Assembly: GCA_022072085.1 (NCBI GenBank)
Contig: JAJVII010000007.1
Coordinates: 1-41,723, forward strand
DNA length: 41,723 nt
Origin: Phycisphaerae bacterium
Lineage (GTDB): Bacteria; Planctomycetota; Phycisphaerae; JAJVII01
Reading direction: 5' to 3'
This document shows positions 27,771 to 36,254 of this stretch, piece after piece. Position numbers and translations under genes: made by a program. The notes beneath the pieces are model-generated. The model was not told where the DNA came from and did no database searches. It was given only the letters and a program-made list of their open reading frames with translations. Position 1 is the first letter of the stretch, and each line of letters starts with the position of its first letter.

Positions 27771-28868
27771 ATGCGTAACAGTTCGGGAAAGCTGACGGCC
27801 ATCCTGCTGGCCGCTGCCGTGCTGGCCATGTCAGGCCTGGGCTGGCTGATGGCCCAGGAAGGCGTGGGCGGCGCCGCTGCTCCGCCGCCCGCCGCGCAGG
27901 CGCCGGCCGGGCCGGCGGCCGCGCCTGCTGAGCCCCCCACGCGCGTCGAGCCGATCCCGGACATCGCCATGGCCCCCGAGGCCCGCAAGGCCATCCAGCG
28001 CGGGCTGGCGTACCTGGCGGCCCGGCAGAATCTCGACGGCTCATGGGACACGGAGTATCGCCGCAACACGGCCGTCATGTCCGTCGCGCTGATTGCTTTC
28101 CTGGCCTCGGGCAACCCGCCCGGGCGCGGGGAATACGGCGTCGCCAGCGCCCGCGGGCTGGCTTACCTGCTCAGTTGCGCAAAGCCCAGCGGCATGATCG
28201 TCCGCGACAGCTCGCACGGCCCGATGTACGAGCACGCCCTCTCGACGCTCTATCTCGCGGAGGTGTGGGGCCAGACGCAGCAGCCGCAGATCAAGGACAA
28301 GCTGAAGCGGGCCGTCGAGGTCATCATCCAGTCGCAGAACCAGGACGGCCGATGGGGCTACCAGCCGATCCCCCATGGCGGTGACATTTCGGTGACCGTG
28401 ATGCAGCTCATGGCCATCCGGGCGGCGCACGACGCGGGCATCGAGGTCCCGGCGGCGACAATCCAGCAGGCGATCAAGTTCGTCAACAGTTGCCAGAACG
28501 CCGACGGCGGCTTTAGCTACACCGGCCCACCGGGGCCGAGCAACATGCCTCGCACAGCCGCCGGCGTCTGCTCGCTCCAGTTCGCCGGCGACTACTCGGC
28601 CGCCCAGGTCCGCAAGGGCCTGGATTACCTGCTCAACGCTCAGAAGGGCGACACGTCGCACTTCTACTACATGAGTTACTACGCCATGCACGCGTTCTAC
28701 TTCGCGGGCGGGAAATACTGGCAGCAGTGGTATCCGGTCGCCCGCGAGCAGATTCTCGCCAAGCAGAACCCGAAGAACGGCTCGTGGGGCGACCACATTC
28801 TGGACACGGGATGGGCCGTGCTCTGCCTGTCGATCCCGCACCGTTATCTCCCGATCTACCAGCGATAG
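27771..28868 (+). CDS. Secreted alpha/alpha-toroid protein with QW-type repeats (prenyltransferase/squalene cyclase-like)
   Basis: A 365-residue protein with an N-terminal signal or anchor helix (about 8-27) and a Pro/Ala-rich linker (30-60). The following (alpha/alpha) toroid is of the terpene-cyclase/prenyltransferase fold. QW-like turns are QNLDGSW (86-92), QNQDGRW (189-195), QNADGGF (242-248) and KNGSWGD (335-341). The DxDD motif of squalene-hopene cyclase and the zinc ligands of prenyltransferases are not seen, so a terpene reaction is unlikely. Extracytoplasmic toroids of this kind occur often in Planctomycetota MoxR clusters; their role is unknown and binding is a fair guess. The ATG at 27771 has GGGAGA upstream. 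Confidence 0.72.
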   Translation: MRNSSGKLTAILLAAAVLAMSGLGWLMAQEGVGGAAAPPPAAQAPAGPAAAPAEPPTRVEPIPDIAMAPEARKAIQRGLAYLAARQNLDGSWDTEYRRNTAVMSVALIAFLASGNPPGRGEYGVASARGLAYLLSCAKPSGMIVRDSSHGPMYEHALSTLYLAEVWGQTQQPQIKDKLKRAVEVIIQSQNQDGRWGYQPIPHGGDISVTVMQLMAIRAAHDAGIEVPAATIQQAIKFVNSCQNADGGFSYTGPPGPSNMPRTAAGVCSLQFAGDYSAAQVRKGLDYLLNAQKGDTSHFYYMSYYAMHAFYFAGGKYWQQWYPVAREQILAKQNPKNGSWGDHILDTGWAVLCLSIPHRYLPIYQR

Positions 28869-28879
28869 AGCCAAGTTGC

Positions 28880-30025
28880 ATGAAGACGACCGTGCCCGCC
28901 ATCACGCTGCTGCTGATCGCCGCCGCCGGGCTGCGCGCGGCTGAGCCCGCGCGGCTGGAATTGGCCGACGGACGCACGCTGACCGGCGCGACGACGGCCA
29001 TCACCGGCGGCAAGCTGACCTTCCGAACCGGGGACGGCGACGCGCAGGCGGCGCTGGGTGACCTCGCCCGGCTGACGCGGCTGCCATACGAGCCTGTCGG
29101 CCGCGAAGCGGACGGTCTGCTGCTAGCCAACGGCGACTTGCTCGAGGGCGAGGCCCGTTCCGTGCTAAAGAAGAAGCTGACGTTCGACTCGGTGCGGCTG
29201 GGCACGGTCCAAGTCGAACAGAAGGACATTCGGGCGATATTCTTCGGTGCGACGATGTCTGCGGCCCAGGCCCCGCCGGGCAAGGCGATCGACGAGGTTA
29301 TCCTGCGGACGGGCTCGCGGACGCCGGCGGAGCTGCGCTGGATGGACGGAGAGAAAGTGGGCCTCTATTCGCCTCTGGGGGCCCTGGACGTCAGCAAGGG
29401 GGACCTGGCGTGGATCCTGCTCAAAGCTGAATCGCCGACGCCCCAGCCCGGGGACCTGCGGATCGTCATGACCACGGGCGAGCGGCTGACCGGACAGATC
29501 ACGGCACTGAAGGACGGGAAGCTGGCGATCAGGTGGGCCGGCCATGACGCCGCGGTGGACTGGGATCTTGTGCGGGCTATCGAATCGCCGGGCGTGCACC
29601 TGGCATGGCTGTCGCAGCGCGCATGGACGTCAAAGGTCGAACCGGCCGTGATTGGCCCGGGCCGCGTCCCGGCCGCCGACCGCAACGCAGCCGGCGGAGC
29701 GATCTCGCTGGGCGGCGCCCGCCACGACCGCGGCATGGGGATGCGGGCGACGTCGCGGGCGACGTGGGAATTGGATGGGACATTCAAGCGTTTCCGCGCG
29801 ACGGCCGGTCTGGACGACAAGGTTGGGGCCGCCAGCCTTGGAGCGACGATGCAGGTGGTCGCCGACGGCAGGGTGATCTGGGAGCAGACCGTTCGACCGG
29901 GCGCTTCCGTGGAGGTGGACCTGGACGTTTCGGGCGTGCGGAAGCTCGAACTGGCCGTGCTGTCCGGGCCGGGGTATGAAATCGGTGACTATGGAGACTG
30001 GGCCGATGCGCGTCTGGTTCGCTAG
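28880..30025 (+). CDS. Secreted beta-repeat protein with C-terminal NPCBM domain
   Basis: A 381-residue protein with a signal peptide (1-20, cleavage near LRA/AEP). Four related beta-rich units of about 40 residues lie at about 27-68, 82-122, 141-182 and 197-236. Their shared shape is G-x-x-L-x-G (LADGRTLTGA, LANGDLLEGE, TTGERLTGQ), then K-L-x-[FI], then a hydrophobic dyad ending each unit (DLARLTRL, DIRAIFF). An NPCBM domain follows (about 270-381) with GGARHDRGMGMRATS and FRATAGLDD, a module that binds carbohydrates in glycosidases. No catalytic domain is present, so it is probably a binding protein for a cell-surface or imported glycan. It starts 11 bases after the previous stop and overlaps the next gene by 20 bases. 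Confidence 0.75.
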   Translation: MKTTVPAITLLLIAAAGLRAAEPARLELADGRTLTGATTAITGGKLTFRTGDGDAQAALGDLARLTRLPYEPVGREADGLLLANGDLLEGEARSVLKKKLTFDSVRLGTVQVEQKDIRAIFFGATMSAAQAPPGKAIDEVILRTGSRTPAELRWMDGEKVGLYSPLGALDVSKGDLAWILLKAESPTPQPGDLRIVMTTGERLTGQITALKDGKLAIRWAGHDAAVDWDLVRAIESPGVHLAWLSQRAWTSKVEPAVIGPGRVPAADRNAAGGAISLGGARHDRGMGMRATSRATWELDGTFKRFRATAGLDDKVGAASLGATMQVVADGRVIWEQTVRPGASVEVDLDVSGVRKLELAVLSGPGYEIGDYGDWADARLVR

Positions 30026-33000
30026 TGCGATCGCTGCGACGGCGCTGGCGTGGTTCGCGCCGACGGGCGCGGCGCCAGCTCGGGCGGCCGACCCCGCGCC
30101 GTCCGCGACGACTCAGCCGGCCCGCCGCCCGACCTGGGAACTGGCCCTTTCGGCCGCACCGCGCGGCTGGCAGCGCGATCCCGGGCAGATCATGCCGACG
30201 CTACGCCGCCTGCGGATGGACTTCCCCGACCGCAAGGCCGACTTGACCCGCCTGGCCCTGGGCATCGTCCGCGACCCGAACGTTCCCGACCGGCTGAGAT
30301 TCGCCGCCGCCGATCTAGGCCTACACGTCGATCCGCCGCCCGACGTCGAGCAGTCGCTGCGCATCGAATTGGCCCAGCTCCAGGCCGGCTACAACTGTCA
30401 GGCCGACGCTCTGGCAACCGTTGCCGGCATCGGGCACCCCGAGAAGATCGTCGTCATCCGTGCCAGCCGCAGCGGACCCGAGCAATCACTGGCCAACCTC
30501 ATCGACTACTGGAAGTCGCGAGCCGCCGACATCCTGGCCACCGGCCGAAGCTACGAGGCCGAGCGCCTGCTCGAAGAGTCCGACGAGCAGATCGACCGCG
30601 ATGACTACAAGAGCGCAGCCGAGCGTCTCATCAAGGTTGCCACGAGGTTCGCCACGGGCTACCTGCCCCAGGAAGACGGCTCGATCATCAGCACCGGGGC
30701 CGCCGCCCGGGCCAAGCTGCGCGCGCTGGCATCCAAAGATGGAAAGGCCGTCGCCGCGGCAGCCGAGGAGGCCAGCCCCGGGCTCCTGCGCCGCGCCGGC
30801 GAAGGGCAGCACGACGCCCTACTCCTCCTTGCGACCGTCTATCCCTTCAGCGAGGCCGGCGCGGACGCCTTGCGGCGACTGGGCGAGGAGGACCTGGACG
30901 CCGGCCGCCCGCAACTGGCAGCCCTTCGCTTCGGCCGACTGCTTGCCCAGCCCGGCGACGCATCGGCCAAGGCCGAAGCCGCCTGGCGACTGGCCCTGGC
31001 GCGCCTGCTCGCCGGGGATAGCGCCGGCGCCGAGGACGCGTTCGCTCGCCTGGCCGCCCTCAGGGATGCCCCTGTGTCGCTTGGCGGCAAGGCCATGACG
31101 GCGGTCCAGGCTGTCGCCGCGATCCGGGGGCAGTTTCCGCCGGCGGCGACCGCGCCCGACCCGGTCGCGATCCAGCCCGATGCGACCCTGCGGCCGCGTT
31201 TCGAGTTCGCGTTCCATCCCGCCGCCTTCGACATGGACAACCGCCGCCAAACCTGGCCGCGATTCTGGGACCGCCCCGAGTCGCTGGCCCGGATCGACGG
31301 CGACCGCGCCTACTTCCACGACTCACGCAGCGTCTGGGCGGTCGACTGGCGAAAGGGGTCGCTGCTCTGGCACTTCCGCCAACCCGGTTACCTCAACGAG
31401 CTTCACCACGGCGAGCGCAGCTTCAGCAACCAGATCAACGAGGCCTACCAGATCAGCCGCGGCTATCGCGTCGGCGTCTGCGGGCCCTATGTCGCGGCCA
31501 GGTTGCGACGTCCGGTGCGCAGCATCCTGTTCGACCTGTGCGGGTTCCGGGCGTCCGACGGGGCGATGCTCTGGACGTCGCAATCCAGCCCGGACTTCGA
31601 CGGCCTGAGCATCTCCGGCGATCCCGTGGGCGCCTATGACCGCTTCTACGTTCTGGCCTTCAGCCCGATCCACATTTCGACGCTCTTCGTCGTCTGCATC
31701 GAGCCGAGCGACGGCCGCGTGCTCTGGAAGGTTCCGGTCGCGTCGGGCATCGACTCGTTCAAGAGTTCCATCGGCAACTTCTTCGCCGCCCACGGAGGAA
31801 TCGCCGTCCGCGACGGCCGCGTCTTCCTGAGCACCGATCGCGGCAGTTTCGTCGCCCTGGACGCCCTGGACGGGTCGCTCCTGTGGATCGCCCCGACCGA
31901 CCGCATCTTCGAGCGAAAGTCGTACTGGGGCTTCACCGGCAACACCACCCGGGCGGACCTCGGCTCGATAATCGAGCGTGAACACACCGAGCCCGTCGTC
32001 GGGCCAGGCGGCGTCTATCTGCTCTCTCGCGACCACCCGGGCCTGTTCGCCTTCCGGCCCGACCGCGGTACGCGGCTGTTCGTCGACCTGCCGCGCGTGC
32101 CGGTCGAGATACTCGGTCTGGACGGCAACCGCCTGATCGCAGCCGGGCGAACGAGCCTCTTTGCCCTGGACGCCGCGACAGGTGAACTGCTCTGGGAGAA
32201 CCCTGTTGCGTCGCAAGAGGCCGCCTGGCACTCCCCGGCGTTGCACGACGGACGAGTCTACTTGCCCGACGGCGATGGTCTCCAGGTTCTTTCAGCCGGT
32301 GACGGCAAGCCGGTCGGCCGCATCAAGGTCGAGGGGCTGTCCGATCTCAGCAGCGTGCGGTTCCTGGCCAGCGGCGAACTGGCGGCCTTCACGTCGCAGG
32401 ACGGCATTGATCGCTTCGCGGTGCTCAGCGCGTCAAGCACCGAGACGATCCGCCTGACCGAGGAGACGGCCGGCCTCCAGACCGCCCCGGACTCGCTGGT
32501 TGAGAGCGATCCAGCCGCCATGGCTGCGCCGGTTGAATCCGTTGCCGAACGTCCGGCCCCACTGCCCCCGGTGCGTCTGCTGTGGCGGGCCCGGTTCTCT
32601 CCCGAGCAACTGTTCATGGGCCGCTACCTCACCTGTCTGGCCGACGATCCGACGCGCCTCCTGGTCGCGGCCGGGGACGAATTGCGATGCTACCGCTTCG
32701 ACTCGCAGGGTCGCCTGCTCTGGCGGGCCCGAACGCCGCCCTGTCCGCAGGCCCTCGATCTCTGGAGCGGCAGCCGCGTCTGCCTGCGATGGACGCACGG
32801 CGTCGAGATTTTCGACTTGAACACCGGGCGGCGGCTCTGGGGATGGGACAGTGCTTCGCCGCGCGGTCTGAAGCGGCGTGGCAATCGCGATCGGCTGGCC
32901 TCGGACGTTTGGGGCGTCGCCGATGACCTGGGCACGGGTCGCGGCGCCATCTGGGGCCGCGCCGTTGTGCACGGCATCAGTGTGCCTGACGGCGAGGTGC

Positions 33001-36000
33001 TGTGGACTTACCGCGTGTTCAACAACTCCAATCAGGTCGCCGGCCACCTGATTCCCGCGGGCCTGCTGATGTTCCTGCGGCAGGATCGCGACTACGGCGG
33101 CCGGGCGTGGGTACTGCTGCTCGGCCGCGACGACGGAAAGGTGATCTGGAAGACGGAACTCGCGCCCAACTCCTATGCCTGGCTGCGGGGCGGCGACGTC
33201 TGGACAGCCTCGGCCGACTTTCGCAAGCTGGCGATGTACAAGGCCGGTGAGAAGGAACTGAGCCAAGTCTGGACGCGCGACCTTGGCCAGGCCGGGGACG
33301 GATTGCAACTGGAGACCGACCGCCTGCTGGTCCCGCAGGGACGCCGGGTCGTCGTACTCGATCGGGCCACTGGCAAGGACGTGTTCAAGCCGATCGACGT
33401 AGCCGGCGGTCCGTTGATCGGTGGCCCAGCCGCCTATGCCGCCCGCACCCGGAACAACCAGTATGGCATGACAGACCTGACGGCCTGGGACCGCGCGACG
33501 GGCGGAAAGCTCTGGGCCACGGTCATGGCGTGGGGCAACCCAGCGCGGCCGCTGTTCCGGCAGGTCGCCGTGCCCATGGGTCTGGAGCGCAGCCACGGCG
33601 GCTACTGGTGGGCGCACGTCGTCCGGGCGTACCTCGGTTCGATCCTGAGCATCGACGCGACCAGCGGCCAGAAGCTCGGGCGATGGAACATCCCCGGCCA
33701 CAACCTGTGGGACGTGGACGAAGAGCGAGGCCATCAGGCGATCATCGAACGCGACAACCTGATCCTGCTCCGCAGCGAACAGGGACCGGTCGTGCTCGGC
33801 GCGGCGTCGCTGCTGACCGAGGCCGACGCAGCCAGGCGGCTGGCGGCGGTTGCCCTGCCCGTCCGCACCGAGCCCCAGCAGCGAGAACTGGAGACCTCAC
33901 GCGAGGCTGTCATGCGCTACGCCGCCCCGGTTGTCGCCTGCCCGCGCACCGACGCCGCGCCAAACCTCGACGGCGAGTTCGACGACTGGGCCGACGCCCG
34001 CTGGATCGCCCTGCGTTCGCCGGCCGACTGGACCGTCGCCGATGAAGGGCTGCCGGTGCGGCCGGCCAACCGCTGGGCGGGTCCGTCAGACTGTTCGGCT
34101 AGGTTTGCGGTTCGGCATGACGGGGAAACTCTCTACGTTGCGGTAGAGGTGGCGGACGATGACTTCAGTCCGCCGCCCCGGCTGGACCCGTTCACCGCCG
34201 GCGACAGCGTCGAGGTCGGCATCGCCCTGGGCAACATGGGCGCCGACGCCCTCCGCTCCGACAACGACCGCTGGTACCCGGACATCAAGATCATGGTGGC
34301 GCAGGTCGGTGGGCGCCCGGTCGTTCAGCCGGTCTATTTTGGCCAGGGAAGCCAGGCCGCCGTGTCCCGGCGTCCCGGCGTGGCCCGCTACGAGATTGCG
34401 ATCCCCTTCGCCAGCGGTCGATACCGCCTGGCCGACGCCGATCGCATCGGCTTTGCCCTGCGGGTAAATGACAGCGACGGCGGCCGCCCCAATGGGGCCA
34501 TACGCTGGGCGGGCGGCCTGGGCCAGATCAACGCCGAGTCGCAGTTCGGCAGCCTGGTGCTCTCGCCGCTGTCGGCGTCGGAGATTGCCGAACGCCGCCG
34601 TGTCGCAAACCTGCTACCTGCGGCCGCCCTGTCGTGGGAACTGCTCTATGACGTCCTGCGAAGCCACCTGGCCTTGGGCAACCGCGACGCAGCTAGCCGC
34701 GAACTGGAGGACTTCCTCCGCGAGCACCCAGACAGCTATCACGCCTCGCGGTGCCTGGCCTGGAGCGAACTGCTCGCGTCACTCTCGGGCAAGTCAAATG
34801 CAGCCGTTGCGACGAGCGACCTGGCTGCCCGCCTGAAAGCTCTGCCACTGGAGCAGGCCCAGGCCAAGGCCCGCGTATTCGTCCAGGTCGCCATGCCCAC
34901 GGACCGCCACCCGACGGCCCTGGGCCTCCGGTTCACGCTGAAGACCTATCAGTGGAGCGGCCGGATGGCCCGCGGCGTCTACTGGGGTCAGAACCTCGGG
35001 CCCGCCCTTCACGGGATGGTCTACGCCGGTCCACTGCCGGCTGGCGACCGCGTTGAACTGACGGCGCCGGCTGAACTGCTGGAACTCATGAATCACGAGG
35101 GTTTGGACGTGACGTTCTTCCAGCGTGACGGCCAGGCGTGGTGGGGTGACTTGGGCCTGATCGACGCAGTCGGCAAGCGGACGGTCTGGGTCCCCGCTGA
35201 CGGCAACTGCACGGCCCGCTCGGCCAACTGGCTGCGAGGCAAGGAACCACAGGGCGGGCCGGCCCACCTGCCTGACGACCTGGGCGTCGTTTGGTCGACG
35301 CATACCTGGTCGCCGCTGACGCTGGCAGGCAACCGCGACGCCGATGCGGGGATGGAAGCCGCCGGCGGTACGCTGCCGCGCGACGAGTGCCTGAAGGCAG
35401 CCTGGCTGATTCCCGACAACAAGCTTGCGCTGCAACTGATCCAGGCGGTGAACGACCCCGAGCAGGCGGCCCGGTTCGTTCGGGGATTTCCGTCCAGCCA
35501 ACAGGTTCCGGCCCTCCTGGCCTGGCTGAGCGGCACGGGCCAGGGGGCCTTGGCTGACACACTGGTTGACGAGGGCAAGATTCCGCGGGCCCTGGCCCGT
35601 GCGTTCTACGCGAAGGTCTCCGGCGGGATCGGCCCATGGCTGGCAGTCGGCCCATTCTCCAACGAAGGCGACGTTGGGCTGCGCCGCGTCTACCCGCCCG
35701 AGACCGACCCCCAGCCCGATGCGGTGTATGCCTCCGGGAGCGAAGACCTGGCGTGGAAGAAGGCGGCTGCCGGCAGCGATGGATTCCTGAACTTCGCCGG
35801 CCTATTCTCGTCAGACGATTTCCAACTTGCTTACGCGATGACCTGGATTCACGCCGACCAGCCGACCCGGGCGTGGGTCTTTGTCGAGAGCCCCAACGTG
35901 GTCAGCGTCTGGTGCGGCAAGGACCGCCTCATCGAAAACAGCGAGGCGGCCGGCGACTCGCGGTCGAGCCGCCGCAACCGCAATACCGAATCAGCCGAGC

Positions 36001-36176
36001 CCGTGCCCATCACGCTTCAGCCGGGGTGGAACCGCATCCTGCTGAAGGTGGCGGGGAGGTGGGGATACTGGGGCGTCAAGGTCCGCGTGGGAACGGCGCA
36101 GGGGCGGCCGCTGGAGGGGCTGAAGTTCAGCGCTCCACCCCCGGGCACGGGGGCAAGAGAGCCGAACCCGGAGTGA
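30006..36176 (+). CDS. Giant secreted PQQ-type beta-propeller/TPR protein with CBM9-like domain
   Basis: A 2056-residue protein with a signal peptide (1-28, AARA/ADP-type cleavage). A TPR-like helical region (about 30-390) is followed by two PQQ-type propellers, about 408-820 and 862-1265. Their blades carry repeated W-x-x-x motifs such as VWAVDWRKGSLLWHF, SLFALDAATGELLWE and VVLDRATGKDVF. A CBM9/DOMON-like sugar-binding segment follows (about 1308-1516, NLDGEFDDWADARW and TLYVAVEVADDDF). A short TPR comes next (about 1530-1590), then beta-rich parts. A C-terminal sandwich (about 1874-2045) begins GPWLAVGPFSNEGDVG. The ATG at 30006 is chosen because the signal peptide begins there; it overlaps the NPCBM gene by 20 bases. 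PQQ cofactor binding is not shown: blade repeats alone do not prove an oxidoreductase. I infer an extracytoplasmic binding scaffold. Confidence 0.78.
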   Translation: MRVWFASAIAATALAWFAPTGAAPARAADPAPSATTQPARRPTWELALSAAPRGWQRDPGQIMPTLRRLRMDFPDRKADLTRLALGIVRDPNVPDRLRFAAADLGLHVDPPPDVEQSLRIELAQLQAGYNCQADALATVAGIGHPEKIVVIRASRSGPEQSLANLIDYWKSRAADILATGRSYEAERLLEESDEQIDRDDYKSAAERLIKVATRFATGYLPQEDGSIISTGAAARAKLRALASKDGKAVAAAAEEASPGLLRRAGEGQHDALLLLATVYPFSEAGADALRRLGEEDLDAGRPQLAALRFGRLLAQPGDASAKAEAAWRLALARLLAGDSAGAEDAFARLAALRDAPVSLGGKAMTAVQAVAAIRGQFPPAATAPDPVAIQPDATLRPRFEFAFHPAAFDMDNRRQTWPRFWDRPESLARIDGDRAYFHDSRSVWAVDWRKGSLLWHFRQPGYLNELHHGERSFSNQINEAYQISRGYRVGVCGPYVAARLRRPVRSILFDLCGFRASDGAMLWTSQSSPDFDGLSISGDPVGAYDRFYVLAFSPIHISTLFVVCIEPSDGRVLWKVPVASGIDSFKSSIGNFFAAHGGIAVRDGRVFLSTDRGSFVALDALDGSLLWIAPTDRIFERKSYWGFTGNTTRADLGSIIEREHTEPVVGPGGVYLLSRDHPGLFAFRPDRGTRLFVDLPRVPVEILGLDGNRLIAAGRTSLFALDAATGELLWENPVASQEAAWHSPALHDGRVYLPDGDGLQVLSAGDGKPVGRIKVEGLSDLSSVRFLASGELAAFTSQDGIDRFAVLSASSTETIRLTEETAGLQTAPDSLVESDPAAMAAPVESVAERPAPLPPVRLLWRARFSPEQLFMGRYLTCLADDPTRLLVAAGDELRCYRFDSQGRLLWRARTPPCPQALDLWSGSRVCLRWTHGVEIFDLNTGRRLWGWDSASPRGLKRRGNRDRLASDVWGVADDLGTGRGAIWGRAVVHGISVPDGEVLWTYRVFNNSNQVAGHLIPAGLLMFLRQDRDYGGRAWVLLLGRDDGKVIWKTELAPNSYAWLRGGDVWTASADFRKLAMYKAGEKELSQVWTRDLGQAGDGLQLETDRLLVPQGRRVVVLDRATGKDVFKPIDVAGGPLIGGPAAYAARTRNNQYGMTDLTAWDRATGGKLWATVMAWGNPARPLFRQVAVPMGLERSHGGYWWAHVVRAYLGSILSIDATSGQKLGRWNIPGHNLWDVDEERGHQAIIERDNLILLRSEQGPVVLGAASLLTEADAARRLAAVALPVRTEPQQRELETSREAVMRYAAPVVACPRTDAAPNLDGEFDDWADARWIALRSPADWTVADEGLPVRPANRWAGPSDCSARFAVRHDGETLYVAVEVADDDFSPPPRLDPFTAGDSVEVGIALGNMGADALRSDNDRWYPDIKIMVAQVGGRPVVQPVYFGQGSQAAVSRRPGVARYEIAIPFASGRYRLADADRIGFALRVNDSDGGRPNGAIRWAGGLGQINAESQFGSLVLSPLSASEIAERRRVANLLPAAALSWELLYDVLRSHLALGNRDAASRELEDFLREHPDSYHASRCLAWSELLASLSGKSNAAVATSDLAARLKALPLEQAQAKARVFVQVAMPTDRHPTALGLRFTLKTYQWSGRMARGVYWGQNLGPALHGMVYAGPLPAGDRVELTAPAELLELMNHEGLDVTFFQRDGQAWWGDLGLIDAVGKRTVWVPADGNCTARSANWLRGKEPQGGPAHLPDDLGVVWSTHTWSPLTLAGNRDADAGMEAAGGTLPRDECLKAAWLIPDNKLALQLIQAVNDPEQAARFVRGFPSSQQVPALLAWLSGTGQGALADTLVDEGKIPRALARAFYAKVSGGIGPWLAVGPFSNEGDVGLRRVYPPETDPQPDAVYASGSEDLAWKKAAAGSDGFLNFAGLFSSDDFQLAYAMTWIHADQPTRAWVFVESPNVVSVWCGKDRLIENSEAAGDSRSSRRNRNTESAEPVPITLQPGWNRILLKVAGRWGYWGVKVRVGTAQGRPLEGLKFSAPPPGTGAREPNPE

Positions 36177-36254
36177 ACGCGCCGGGTTTAATGAGCCTTG
36201 GATCGTCACACCGCACAGGGCCCTGAATTGCGACTCGGCCCGGGAGAATGACGC

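Noticed and set aside
27771-28868. Annotation of the toroid protein as a terpene cyclase.
   Set aside because: The DxDD and zinc-binding motifs are missing and the protein carries an export signal.
29976-30005. Upstream in-frame ATGs at 29976 and 29991 for the giant propeller gene.
   Set aside because: They lie inside the NPCBM gene and add residues before a good signal peptide that starts at 30006; they cannot be fully excluded.
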